Shown here: positions 32,276 through 40,666 of the stretch, piece after piece
Numbering within the stretch: position 1 is the stretch's first letter
Layout of the letters: the number at the start of each line of letters is the position of its first letter
DNA from: an uncultured Prevotellaceae bacterium
Lineage (GTDB): Bacteria; Bacteroidota; Bacteroidia; Bacteroidales; Bacteroidaceae
Assembly: GCA_900543815.1 (NCBI GenBank)
Contig: UQST01000026.1
Location: forward strand, 1-41,111
Reading direction: 5' to 3'
Length of the DNA: 41,111 nucleotides
The notes under the pieces: model-generated
The model's database searches: none
Told to the model about the DNA's origin: nothing
The model's input: the letters and a program-made list of their open reading frames with translations, nothing else
Translations under genes and position numbers: made by a program

Positions 32276-32397
32276 CGTAAGAGCACGTCCCGTGAGGCTT
32301 CCTGCCCGCTTGGGCGGCTGGAGCCGGGGTGCATGACGGGGTGGGGATGCCTGCCGGAAATCATGCTGCACGGGTTTGCCAAAAGAACAGAACAAAT

Positions 32398-33858
32398 ATG
32401 AGTGGAACTGGACTGGCCGCTTTGGCCGCCGCCTATTTCCTGCTGCTCCTGCTTGTGGGGCGGCTTGTGGGCGGCAAGGGAGATAATGACGCATTCTTCA
32501 GAGCCGGACGGCAATCGCCCTGGTGGGCGGTGGCCTACGGAATGATAGGTGCCAGCATTAGTGGTGTCACCTTTGTGAGTGTGCCTGGTATGGTAGGCGC
32601 CACACAGTTTACATACCTGCAGACGTGCATGGGCTTCTTCCTGGGTTATGTGTTCGTGGCGTGTTTCCTGCTGCCCGTATATTACCGCATGAACCTCACC
32701 AGCATCTACACCTACCTCGACAAGCGGCTTGGCCTGTCGAGCTATATTACGGGTGCCAGCTTCTTCTTCCTCAGTAAGTTGGCCGGAGCAAGCATCCGCC
32801 TTTACCTGGTGTGCAGCATCCTCCAGCATTTCATCTTCGATGGGTTGGGCGTCAATTTTGTTGCCACGGCCGCTCTGGTGCTCCTGCTCATCTGGCTCTA
32901 CACGATGTACAGCGGCATCAAGACCATTGTGTGGACCGACTGTCTGCAGACCACCGTGCTGCTCGTCTCGCTGGTGCTCATCATCACGCAGGCCTGCCGT
33001 GGGATGGGACTCTCGTTGGGCGAAGCCTGCAGCCGTGTGTGGAGTGACCCCATGAGCCGTATCTTCGACTTCGGAGACCCCCAGGGCCGCCAGTACTTCT
33101 GGAAGCAGTTCCTGAGCGGCATCTTTATCCCCATCGTCATGACTGGCCTTGACCAGGATATGATGCAGAAGAACCTCACCTGCAAGACCCTTCGCCAGAG
33201 CCAGTTGAACATGTGTCTCAACGGACTCTTCTACGTGCCTGTCAATCTGCTCTTCCTTATGTTGGGCGGCATACTGTTTCTCATGTGTGCACAGATGGGG
33301 CTGCAGGTGCCGGCGGCGGGCGACGAACTCCTGCCCACACTCTGCTCCAGCGGTTTGCTCGGGCAGGCTTCCATGGCCTGCTTTACCATTGGCATAGTGG
33401 CGGCAGCCTTCAGTAGTGCCGATTCAGCCCTTACAAGTCTCACCACCTGCTTCTGTGTGGATCTGGCCCGAAAGCCCAATAGCGTGTGGTTCAGGCGTGT
33501 GGCCCACTTCGGCATAGCCTGTAGCCTCCTGCTGGTCATTCTGGTGGTGCGTGCGGTGGGCAGCAGCAGCGTGATAGATGCAGTCTATACCGTGTGCGGC
33601 TACACCTACGGCCCCTTGCTCGGCCTCTTCGCTTTCGGCATGCTCACACGCCGCAAGCCTCGTGCGTGGTTTGTGCCTATTGCCTGCGTGGTGTCGCCTG
33701 TGGTATGCTTCGCAATGGACTGGGCGGTGCGCACCTACACCACTTATCGCTTCGGTTACGAGCTTCTGATGGTCAACGGACTGCTGGTCTTCCTGCTCCT
33801 ATTGCTGTCTTCTACGAAATTCCGCGCAGACGATACTGGTGGCGATAGCCACATTTAA
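32398..33858 (+). CDS. Sodium:solute symporter family protein, 486 aa
   Basis: About 13 transmembrane helices are visible. SSS-family features include NDAFFRAGRQSPWWAVAYGM near the N-terminus, MIGASISGVTFVSVPG, WTDCLQTTVLLVSL, and AAFSSADSALTSLTT, which carries the Na+-site serines. The transported solute cannot be assigned. ATG at 32398 (MSGTGLAAL) is used because the upstream in-frame extension is hydrophilic and unlike the family. The last 60 nt overlap the end of the convergent methyltransferase gene. Confidence 0.9.
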   Translation: MSGTGLAALAAAYFLLLLLVGRLVGGKGDNDAFFRAGRQSPWWAVAYGMIGASISGVTFVSVPGMVGATQFTYLQTCMGFFLGYVFVACFLLPVYYRMNLTSIYTYLDKRLGLSSYITGASFFFLSKLAGASIRLYLVCSILQHFIFDGLGVNFVATAALVLLLIWLYTMYSGIKTIVWTDCLQTTVLLVSLVLIITQACRGMGLSLGEACSRVWSDPMSRIFDFGDPQGRQYFWKQFLSGIFIPIVMTGLDQDMMQKNLTCKTLRQSQLNMCLNGLFYVPVNLLFLMLGGILFLMCAQMGLQVPAAGDELLPTLCSSGLLGQASMACFTIGIVAAAFSSADSALTSLTTCFCVDLARKPNSVWFRRVAHFGIACSLLLVILVVRAVGSSSVIDAVYTVCGYTYGPLLGLFAFGMLTRRKPRAWFVPIACVVSPVVCFAMDWAVRTYTTYRFGYELLMVNGLLVFLLLLLSSTKFRADDTGGDSHI

Positions 33859-34554
33859 GCTGTCGGTAGTGGGTCTGTCGGGTGGAAACGACGGGATGAG
33901 CAGCCTGTGTGTGACCAATGGGCGCACCTGGGCAGAGATGCCGTTGCCCTCGTTGCCCATGATGATGAGGCCGTTATTGCCCAATGGCTGCGAGTAGATA
34001 TCCTGCCCGTCGAGCAGGGTTCCCCAGGTGGGAGCGCCCGACTGGCGGATGAACTCGGGCAAATCGGTATAATGTACGCGCACACGTGCCAAGGCACCCA
34101 TGGTGGCCTGTACCGCCTTGGGGTTGAACACATCCACCGTCTCGTGCGAACAGATGATGTCGGCGATGCCAAACCAGTCGGCTATACGCACTATGGTGCC
34201 CATATTGCCGGGGTCCTGCACGCCGTCGAGAGCCAGGCAGAGGTTCTTCTGCGGGAGCGACGCATCCAGCTGGTATTCGGGCAGAGGGAACAAGGCCAGC
34301 ACCTGTTGGGGTGCTCTCAGCAGGCTTGCTTGCCTGAGCTCCTGGTCGCTCACCTCGTCGGTGGGGCATCCCTTCGGCACCAGATGCCCGTTGGCAGCCA
34401 GCCATTCGGGAGTGGCAGCCAGGTAGGCAGGAGCCACCGAGTGCAGCATCTCGTTGACCAGTCGCGGCCCCTCGGCCACAAAGAGTCCCTCGCGCAGCCG
34501 GTGCTTGCGCATTTCCAGAGCATGAATCAGTTTTATGCGTGCTTTGCTTATCAT
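33799..34554 (-). CDS. SPOUT (TrmH/SpoU) RNA methyltransferase, 251 aa
   Basis: An N-terminal substrate-binding domain (MISKARIKLIHALEMRKHRL, GLFVAEGPRLVNEML) precedes the knotted methyltransferase with its three motifs: ALDGVQDPGNMGTIVRIAD, IIMGNEGNGIS, and LLIPSFPPD...SLNVAIATSI. It 2'-O-methylates rRNA or tRNA; the target is unknown. The ATG at 34554 follows a promoter by 33 nt. The longer upstream frame runs through the repeat array and is rejected. It overlaps the symporter gene tail-to-tail by 60 nt. Confidence 0.92.
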   Translation of the reverse strand: MISKARIKLIHALEMRKHRLREGLFVAEGPRLVNEMLHSVAPAYLAATPEWLAANGHLVPKGCPTDEVSDQELRQASLLRAPQQVLALFPLPEYQLDASLPQKNLCLALDGVQDPGNMGTIVRIADWFGIADIICSHETVDVFNPKAVQATMGALARVRVHYTDLPEFIRQSGAPTWGTLLDGQDIYSQPLGNNGLIIMGNEGNGISAQVRPLVTHRLLIPSFPPDRPTTDSLNVAIATSIVCAEFRRRQQ

Positions 34555-34587
34555 CTGTCTTTTTCCGTTTGTAGAGTTCTGTATGGG

Positions 34588-34619
34588 CAAAGGTAGAACT
34601 TTTTGCGGGGACGGGCAAC
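34588..34619 (-). promoter_or_regulatory. Promoter of the SPOUT methyltransferase gene
   Basis: GTTG (34619-34616), a 20-nt spacer and TACCTTTG (34595-34588). Confidence 0.6.
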
Positions 34620-34724
34620 GGCTTGCCTTCACTTTCGCACCACTTGCCGCCAGCCGCGCTTGCGGTTGCAGGGAAAAGGGTGGGGGAGAAGGCCTGCCTG
34701 CCGCTCCGCATTCGGTGGAAAAAC

Positions 34725-34812
34725 GCAGGGCGGTGCGATGGGCGGTGCAGCGTGCTGCGATGGCTGATGGAGCGTGCTGCGCGGACTGGTGGAGCGTGCT
34801 CCCTTCTGGGGT
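34725..34812 (+). repeat. 22-bp-period array, GCAGCG family, copy 3
   Basis: Units start at 34725, 34747, 34769 and 34791. Unit 1 GCAGGGCGGTGCGATGGG and units 2-4 (GSAGCGTGCTSC) align one to one with copies 1 and 2. It lies within a 521-bp gap (34555-35075) with no gene. Confidence 0.8.
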
Positions 34813-34834
34813 GCGGAAAACTCCTTTCCCCATT

Positions 34835-34922
34835 GGGCGTGCTTGCAGCCCAGTCTCGATGTGCTTGCAACCTTGTCTCGACGTGCTTGCAGCCTTGCCT
34901 TGGCGTGCCGTACGGCAGCTTG
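34835..34922 (+). repeat. 22-bp-period array, GTGCTTGCA type
   Basis: Units start at 34835, 34857 and 34879, sharing CGNYGTGCTTGCARCC, plus a degraded unit at 34901. It is exactly in 22-bp phase with the preceding array (34813-34834 is one degenerate unit), so the tract spans nine units in all. Confidence 0.78.
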
Positions 34923-35039
34923 TATCGCCCGTGGGAAACTTGCCTTGGACGGCTTGCGGGCGAGGGTCATCATTTTACCTGAAACCTTCCTCCGTTCCTC
35001 CTTTTTTCCTGCAAAGGTGAAAAAGACTTGCCCGATTGT

Positions 35040-35070
35040 TTTGTGTTACGCCCGCCTTGCACTACCTTTG
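35040..35070 (+). promoter_or_regulatory. Promoter of the BamA/TamA-like gene
   Basis: TTTG (35040-35043), a 19-nt spacer and TACCTTTG (35063-35070) match the consensus fully. The box ends only 5 nt before the ATG at 35076. Confidence 0.75.
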
Positions 35071-35075
35071 CAGAA

Positions 35076-37334
35076 ATGAAATCCCTGCATCGGCTTCATA
35101 AAATGCTTGCGTGCGCTGCGGTGACCTTTGTGGCCGCCTCTTGCAGCGTGAACCGCTTTATACCCGAAGGCTCCTACCTGCTCGAGCGGGTGAGCATATC
35201 GGCCGACAGCAGTTCGCTCAACACGCAGCCCCTGCAGGGTTTCGTGCGCCAGCATCCCAACAGCCGCTGGTTCTCCGCCGTTCCTGTGCCGCTCTCGGTA
35301 TATTGTCTCTCGGGTACCGACAGCACCAAGCGCTTCAACCGCTTCCTGCGTCGCCTGGGCGAGGCACCTGTCATCTACGACTCCACCTTGAGCCTGCGCA
35401 CCAGCATCAATATGGAACAGGCCGTGCGCAGTATGGGCTATCTGAATGCCCGCGTGACGCGTGATGAGCGTGTGCGACGCAACCGCCTGCGCCTGCGCTA
35501 CGAGGTGCATCCCGGCGAGCGCTATCATGTGCGCAACCTGGATGTGGATATCCAGGATTCGGTGTTGCAGCATCAGCTGGCCGAGGCAAATGCCTTGCCA
35601 CGGTTGAGCGAGGGGATGAAATTTGACCTGAATGTGCTTGACGAGGAGCGCGGACGCATCTCGTCGGTACTGGCCAACAGGGGCTATTACCGCTTCAACA
35701 AGGACTTCATACGCTTCGAGGCCGATACCACCGTGGGCCATCACCAGGTGGATCTGCTCATGAAGGTGCTGCCTTATAATATCACACCCGCGCGCGATAC
35801 CATATTACATAACCGTTACCGCATCCACGAAGTGACCTATCAGGTGGACACCACCCGCACAGGCCGTCCGTTCCTCAGGCAAAGGGCGCTGCGCGAAGCA
35901 TCCCGACTGGAGCCGGGCAATATCTATCGCGAGCAGGATGTGCAGGAGACCTATGCCCGCATGATCAGGCTGGGCGGGGTGCTGGGCACCAATGTGCGCC
36001 TCTATCCCGCATCGTCGGACAGCACCGGGCTCGATGCTGTGGTGCAGGTGTCGCAAGGCAAGCACAACAGTTTCGGCGTGGAGGTAGAGGGTACCAACTC
36101 GGCCGGTGACTTCGGAGCAGCCCTCTCGGCATCGTATCAGAACAGGAACGTGTTCCGTGGGGGAGAGACTTTCGGGGTGAAGCTTCGCGGAGCCTTCGAG
36201 GCCATCAAGGGGCTGAGCGGCTATCAGGACCAGAACTATATCGAGTATAGTGCCGAGACCAGTCTGGCCTTCCCCGGCTTCCGTGCGCCCTTCATCTCGC
36301 GTGACTTCCGCAGCCAGGTGGTGGCCACCAGCGAGGTGAGCCTGATGTACGACTCGCAGGACCGTCCTGAGTTCCACCGAAGAGTGGTCACCGCAGCATG
36401 GAAATACCGCTGGTCACGACCCGGAAAGCGCCTTCAGCACAGGGTGGATCTGCTGGACCTCAATTATGTGTTCATGCCTTGGATAAGCAGCACATTCCGC
36501 AAGCTCTACCTGGACGACCCCGAGAACCGCAACGCCATACTGCGTTACAACTACGAGAATCTCTTCATCATGAAGTGGGGCTACAATATGACCTACAACT
36601 CGCGCTCCATTCGTGACGGCCGCACAAACTACGGCACCAACGGCTACATCGTGCGCTTCGGCGTGGAGTCGGCGGGCAACCTGCTCTACGGACTCTCGAA
36701 GGCCGGCCTCTCGAGCCCCAACAACAAGGGACAATACACCCTTTTCAATATCGCCTATGCCCAGTATGTGAAGGGAGACTTCGACTATTCCAAGAGCTTC
36801 TACTTCGACAAGCGCAACTCCCTGGCGCTTCATTTCGGCCTGGGAGTGGCCTATCCCTATGGCAACTCCACCATTCTCCCCTATGAGAAGCGCTATTTCA
36901 GCGGTGGAGCCAACAGCGTGCGCGGATGGAGCGTGCGCGGATTGGGCCCAGGCTCATTCCGTGGCAACGACGGGCGCATCGACTTCATCAACCAGACGGG
37001 CGACATCAAGCTCGACCTCAATGCCGAGTATCGTGCCCACATCTTATGGAAGCTCGACGGCGCGCTCTTTATTGATGCGGGCAATATATGGACCTTGCGC
37101 AACTACAGCGACCAGCCGGGCGGACAGTTCAAGTTCGACACCTTCTGGCGCCAGATAGCAGTCGCCTACGGTTTGGGCGTGCGTCTCAACTTCGACTACT
37201 TCATTCTCCGACTCGACGGAGGCATGAAGGCCGTCAATCCCGCCTATACCGACAGCCGCCGTCATTTCCCTGTCATCCATCCCGACTTCGGGCGTGATTT
37301 CAGTCTGCACTTTGCTGTCGGACTGCCTTTCTGA
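35076..37334 (+). CDS. BamA/TamA-like outer membrane lipoprotein, 752 aa
   Basis: A lipoprotein signal peptide ends in VAASC (Cys 23). POTRA-like segments follow (about 90-330; YEVHPGERYHVRNLDVDI is one). A C-terminal Omp85 barrel (about 350-752) has the conserved RYFSGGANSVRGWSVRGLGPGS and LNAEYRAHILWKLDGALFIDAGN. It belongs to the BamA/TamA superfamily that inserts or secretes proteins through the outer membrane; Bacteroidetes lipid-anchored forms are of unknown specific role. The start at 35076 gives a normal basic signal n-region (KSLHRLHK). ATG 35103 is an alternative with a poor signal. Confidence 0.9.
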   Translation: MKSLHRLHKMLACAAVTFVAASCSVNRFIPEGSYLLERVSISADSSSLNTQPLQGFVRQHPNSRWFSAVPVPLSVYCLSGTDSTKRFNRFLRRLGEAPVIYDSTLSLRTSINMEQAVRSMGYLNARVTRDERVRRNRLRLRYEVHPGERYHVRNLDVDIQDSVLQHQLAEANALPRLSEGMKFDLNVLDEERGRISSVLANRGYYRFNKDFIRFEADTTVGHHQVDLLMKVLPYNITPARDTILHNRYRIHEVTYQVDTTRTGRPFLRQRALREASRLEPGNIYREQDVQETYARMIRLGGVLGTNVRLYPASSDSTGLDAVVQVSQGKHNSFGVEVEGTNSAGDFGAALSASYQNRNVFRGGETFGVKLRGAFEAIKGLSGYQDQNYIEYSAETSLAFPGFRAPFISRDFRSQVVATSEVSLMYDSQDRPEFHRRVVTAAWKYRWSRPGKRLQHRVDLLDLNYVFMPWISSTFRKLYLDDPENRNAILRYNYENLFIMKWGYNMTYNSRSIRDGRTNYGTNGYIVRFGVESAGNLLYGLSKAGLSSPNNKGQYTLFNIAYAQYVKGDFDYSKSFYFDKRNSLALHFGLGVAYPYGNSTILPYEKRYFSGGANSVRGWSVRGLGPGSFRGNDGRIDFINQTGDIKLDLNAEYRAHILWKLDGALFIDAGNIWTLRNYSDQPGGQFKFDTFWRQIAVAYGLGVRLNFDYFILRLDGGMKAVNPAYTDSRRHFPVIHPDFGRDFSLHFAVGLPF

Positions 37335-37401
37335 TACTCCCCGATGCGGCGGAGTGTAATGCCCACATTGCAGAATAGCGCAGAAAAGCCAGCCCCATTC
37401 C

Positions 37402-37432
37402 ATTGTGGTATGCCATTGTTTCCGTAACTTTG
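37402..37432 (+). promoter_or_regulatory. Promoter of the MBL-fold gene
   Basis: ATTG (37402-37405), a 19-nt spacer and TAACTTTG (37425-37432) lie 19 nt before the ATG. Confidence 0.6.
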
Positions 37433-37451
37433 TCGTGAAAATAATAATTCA

Positions 37452-38258
37452 ATGATCAAGTTTATGGCATTGGGTTCGGGGAGCAGCGGGAATAGCTACT
37501 ACCTGCAAGCAGGCTGCACCCGCCTGCTCATCGACGCAGGCATCAGCCCCCGAACCATGAAAAAGCATCTGAAAGGCGTGGGTGTGAGCCTGGAGGAGAT
37601 AGATGCGGTGTTCGTGACACACGACCATGCAGACCACATAAAGGCAGTCGGCTATCTGGCCAACGACCTTGACAAGCCCGTGTATGCCACCCAGCTGGTG
37701 CACGAGGGAATCAATCGCAATTATTGTGTGAGCAGCAAGCTCACGCCCGAGCACGTGCGTGTGATACAGAAGGAAGAGCCTGTGCAGGTGGGTGAGTTCA
37801 CCGTCACCGCCTTCGATGTGCCCCATGACAGTACCGACTGCGTGGGCTACAGGATAGAGGCCGGCGGCATCACCTTCTGTCTGCTCACCGATGTGGGCCA
37901 TGTGACTCCCACCCTGGAGGAGCAGGTGTCACAGGCCGACTACATCGTGCTGGAGTCCAATCACGACGAGAATATGCTCATGATGGGCAACTATCCCGCC
38001 TATCTGAAGGGCAGGATAAGGGGCGGCAAGGGTCATCTGAGCAACGAGGCATCGGCCCATCTGCTGGCCGAGCACGCCACTCCACGCCTCAAGCATGTGT
38101 GGCTTTGCCACCTGAGCGAGGAGAACAACCACCCCGAACTGGCCCGCAAAACGATGGAGACCGTGTGCCGCAGTTTCGGCATTTTGCCCGGAAAAGACTT
38201 CAAAATGGACATCCTAAAGCGCAAAACACCCTCGGAAATGTACGAATTGATGCCTTAG
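37452..38258 (+). CDS. MBL-fold metallohydrolase (YycJ/WalJ-like), 268 aa
   Basis: It begins MIKFMALGSGSSGNSYYL, typical of the YycJ group. The dinuclear zinc motif THDHADH is at 56-62. Further ligands lie in FDVPHDSTD, LLTDVGHVT and the C-terminal VWLCHLSEENN. Related proteins act in DNA processing or mismatch repair in Firmicutes; the role here is uncertain. It is a single-gene unit, followed by the tRNA-Lys pair. Confidence 0.9.
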   Translation: MIKFMALGSGSSGNSYYLQAGCTRLLIDAGISPRTMKKHLKGVGVSLEEIDAVFVTHDHADHIKAVGYLANDLDKPVYATQLVHEGINRNYCVSSKLTPEHVRVIQKEEPVQVGEFTVTAFDVPHDSTDCVGYRIEAGGITFCLLTDVGHVTPTLEEQVSQADYIVLESNHDENMLMMGNYPAYLKGRIRGGKGHLSNEASAHLLAEHATPRLKHVWLCHLSEENNHPELARKTMETVCRSFGILPGKDFKMDILKRKTPSEMYELMP

Positions 38259-38280
38259 AAGCAAAAAAGTCTGCAAAAGG

Positions 38281-38312
38281 CTTGGCTGTATCAGAAAAAG
38301 TCTATACCTTTG
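38281..38312 (+). promoter_or_regulatory. tRNA-Lys promoter
   Basis: CTTG (38281-38284), a 20-nt spacer and TACCTTTG (38305-38312) end 22 nt before the first tRNA. Confidence 0.65.
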
Positions 38313-38334
38313 CAATCGCAAAAACGAAAGGTAT

Positions 38335-38410
38335 GCGTCCTTAGCTCAGTTGGTAGAGCAATTGACTCTTAATCAATGGGTCCAGGGTTCGAGCCCCTGA
38401 GGGCGTACCA
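38335..38410 (+). tRNA. tRNA-Lys(CTT), copy 1 with encoded CCA
   Basis: The anticodon loop CTCTTAA within the ATTGA/TCAAT stem gives CTT. The D arm is GCTC/GAGC and the T arm CAGGG-TTCGAGC-CCCTG. The acceptor GCGTCCT pairs with AGGGCGT, with wobble pairs G1-U72 and U4-G69. CCA is encoded at 38408-38410. Confidence 0.97.
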
Positions 38411-38437
38411 AGGAAGAGAGATCCTGAGTTTTTGTAT

Positions 38438-38510
38438 GCGTCCTTAGCTCAGTTGGTAGAGCAATTGACTCTTAATCAATGGGTCCAGGGTTCGAGCCCC
38501 TGAGGGCGTA
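38438..38510 (+). tRNA. tRNA-Lys(CTT), copy 2 without CCA
   Basis: The 73-nt body is identical to copy 1, 103 bp downstream. It is followed by CAGC instead of CCA, so the 3' end needs CCA addition. Copies are separated by 27 nt with no promoter box, so both are probably cut from one precursor. Confidence 0.97.
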
Positions 38511-38530
38511 CAGCAAGCCGCGAGGCAGAG

Positions 38531-38563
38531 AAGGATGGACTTTCACGAGTTCATCCTTTTTTT
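38531..38563 (+). terminator. tRNA-Lys operon terminator
   Basis: An 11-bp stem (38531-38541 with 38548-38558, one G-U pair) runs into seven T. The rest of the gap to aspS (38564-38806) shows no other feature and no clear promoter box. Confidence 0.85.
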
Positions 38564-38806
38564 GTTTTCCTGCCCTTGCAGACTCGGGCAGAGGGCTGGC
38601 GGAAGGGGCAATGGCGCTTTCGTGGCATCTCCCGGTCGGCTCCTTTCGCTGGGGCGATAAGATAGGCGGGGCAGAAGTGGCGCTTGGGATGCCGCTCCCA
38701 GATGAACTTCAGCAGGAGAGCTGATGGGCGCTGGCGTTCCGTGAAGCCATTTGGGCTTGGGCGGGAGATATGGAAGAGAAGAAAAGTAAATACATATATA
38801 TAAATA

Positions 38807-40597
38807 ATGTACAGGACAAAGACATGCGGTGAGCTTAGGCTTGCCAACCTGGGCGAGAGGGTCACACTCGCCGGATGGGTACAGAGCATCCACAATCTGG
38901 GTGCGCTCACCTTCGTAGATCTGCGCGACCGCTACGGCATCACGCAGTTGGCCTTCAATGAAGATGCCTCAGAGGAACTGCGCCAGAAGGCCGGTCGCCT
39001 GGGTCGTGAGTTTGTGGTGCAGGCCACAGGACAGGTGATTGAGCGCCACTCCAAGAACCATAACATCCCCACCGGAGAGATAGAGATTCTGGTGGAGGAG
39101 ATGGTGATTCTCAACGAGAGCCTGGTGCCTCCCTTCACTATAGAGGAGAATACCGACGGAGGCGACGACCTGCGCATGAAGTACCGCTACCTCGACTTGC
39201 GCCGTGCATGCGTGCGCAAGAACCTCGAGTTGCGTCATCGCTTTGCCTTTGAGGTACGCCGCTATCTCGACCAGCAGGGATTCCTCGAGATAGAGACACC
39301 CGTTCTGGTCAACAGCACACCCGAGGGAGCACGCGACTTCGTGGTGCCCAGCCGCATGAACAAGGGACAGTTCTACGCCCTTCCGCAGAGCCCCCAGATA
39401 CTCAAGCAGCTGCTTATGGTGTCGGGTATGGACCGCTACTTCCAGATTGTGAAGTGCTTCCGCGACGAGGACCTGCGTGCCGACCGCCAGCCCGAGTTCA
39501 CCCAGATCGACTGCGAGATGTCGTTCGTGGAGCAGGAGGATGTGCTGCAGATGTTCGAGGGGATGGCCCGTCATCTCTTCCACACCATCAAGGGCATCGA
39601 CCTCCCCCAGCTTCCCCGCATGACTTGGGCCGATGCCATGAAGTACTACGGCAGCGACAAGCCCGACACACGCTTCGGCATGCGCTTCGTTGAACTCAAG
39701 AACCAGCAGCCCGACAACGCATCACGTGTGCTCGTGGATTCCATCTTCCCCGCAGGCTTCAGCGTGTTCGACGATGCAGCCTACATCGGAGCCATCTGCT
39801 GCGAGGGACAGGCCGTTTACACACGCAAGCAGCTCGACCAGCTCACCGACTTCGTGAAGCGTCCACAGGTGGGTGCCAAGGGCCTCGTGTATGCACGTGT
39901 GCAGGAGGACGGTTCCGTGAAGAGCAGCGTCGATAAGTTCTATTCCCAGGACACCCTGGTGCAGTTGCGCGACCGCATGGAGGCCAAGGCAGGCGACCTC
40001 ATCCTCATCCTCTCCGGCGACGATGCCATGAAGGTGCGCAAGCAGCTCTGCGAGCTTCGTCTGGAGATGGGCGCCCGCATGGGCCTCCGCGACAAGGACA
40101 AGTACTCATGCCTGTGGGTGATAGACTTCCCCATGTACGAGTGGAGCGACGAGGAGCAGCGCCTCATGGCCATGCACCATCCGTTCACCTCGCCCAAGCC
40201 CGAGGATATCCCCCTGCTCGATACTGACCCCGCCAGCGTGCGTGCCAATGCCTACGATATGGTCATCAACGGCGTGGAGGTAGGTGGAGGCAGCATCCGT
40301 ATCCACGATGCCAAGCTTCAGCAGAAGATATTCGAGATTCTGGGCTTCACCCCCGAGCAGGCGCAGCGCAAGTTCGGCTTCCTGATGAATGCCTTCAAGT
40401 ACGGTGCACCCCCACACGGAGGTCTGGCCTACGGCCTCGACCGCTTCGTGAGCCTCTTCGCCGGCCTCGACAGCATCCGCGACTGTATAGCCTTCCCCAA
40501 GAACAACAGCGGCCGTGACGTGATGCTGGATGCTCCCGGCATCCTCGAGCAGGCCCAGCTCGACGAACTGGCCATCTCGGTCAATCTGCCCGAGTAA
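38807..40597 (+). CDS. aspS: Aspartyl-tRNA synthetase
   Basis: This class II synthetase charges tRNA-Asp. The anticodon-binding OB fold (GWVQSIHNLGALTFVDLRDR) is at about 23-42. Catalytic motifs are FLEIETPVLVNSTPEGARDF (motif 1), FQIVKCFRDEDLRADRQPEF (motif 2) and GGLAYGLDRFVSLFAG (motif 3). The bacterial insertion (GAD) domain lies between motifs 2 and 3. It is complete at 596 aa. A/T-rich sequence precedes the ATG, as usual in this phylum, and a strong terminator follows. Confidence 0.97.
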   Translation: MYRTKTCGELRLANLGERVTLAGWVQSIHNLGALTFVDLRDRYGITQLAFNEDASEELRQKAGRLGREFVVQATGQVIERHSKNHNIPTGEIEILVEEMVILNESLVPPFTIEENTDGGDDLRMKYRYLDLRRACVRKNLELRHRFAFEVRRYLDQQGFLEIETPVLVNSTPEGARDFVVPSRMNKGQFYALPQSPQILKQLLMVSGMDRYFQIVKCFRDEDLRADRQPEFTQIDCEMSFVEQEDVLQMFEGMARHLFHTIKGIDLPQLPRMTWADAMKYYGSDKPDTRFGMRFVELKNQQPDNASRVLVDSIFPAGFSVFDDAAYIGAICCEGQAVYTRKQLDQLTDFVKRPQVGAKGLVYARVQEDGSVKSSVDKFYSQDTLVQLRDRMEAKAGDLILILSGDDAMKVRKQLCELRLEMGARMGLRDKDKYSCLWVIDFPMYEWSDEEQRLMAMHHPFTSPKPEDIPLLDTDPASVRANAYDMVINGVEVGGGSIRIHDAKLQQKIFEILGFTPEQAQRKFGFLMNAFKYGAPPHGGLAYGLDRFVSLFAGLDSIRDCIAFPKNNSGRDVMLDAPGILEQAQLDELAISVNLPE

Positions 40598-40617
40598 CCG
40601 GTTCCCTTCCCACAAGA

Positions 40618-40666
40618 AAAGCGGCTCTGTCCTCCACCCACAGCGGTGTCAGGACAGAGCCGCTTT
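40618..40666 (+). terminator. aspS terminator
   Basis: Perfect 16-bp arms AAAGCGGCTCTGTCCT and AGGACAGAGCCGCTTT surround a 17-nt loop. TTTCCCGTTTTA follows the stem. Confidence 0.85.

Noticed and set aside
34555..34833. 93-residue N-terminal extension of the SPOUT methyltransferase
   Set aside because: It would run through the promoter and the GCAGCG repeat array; the family start is at 34554.
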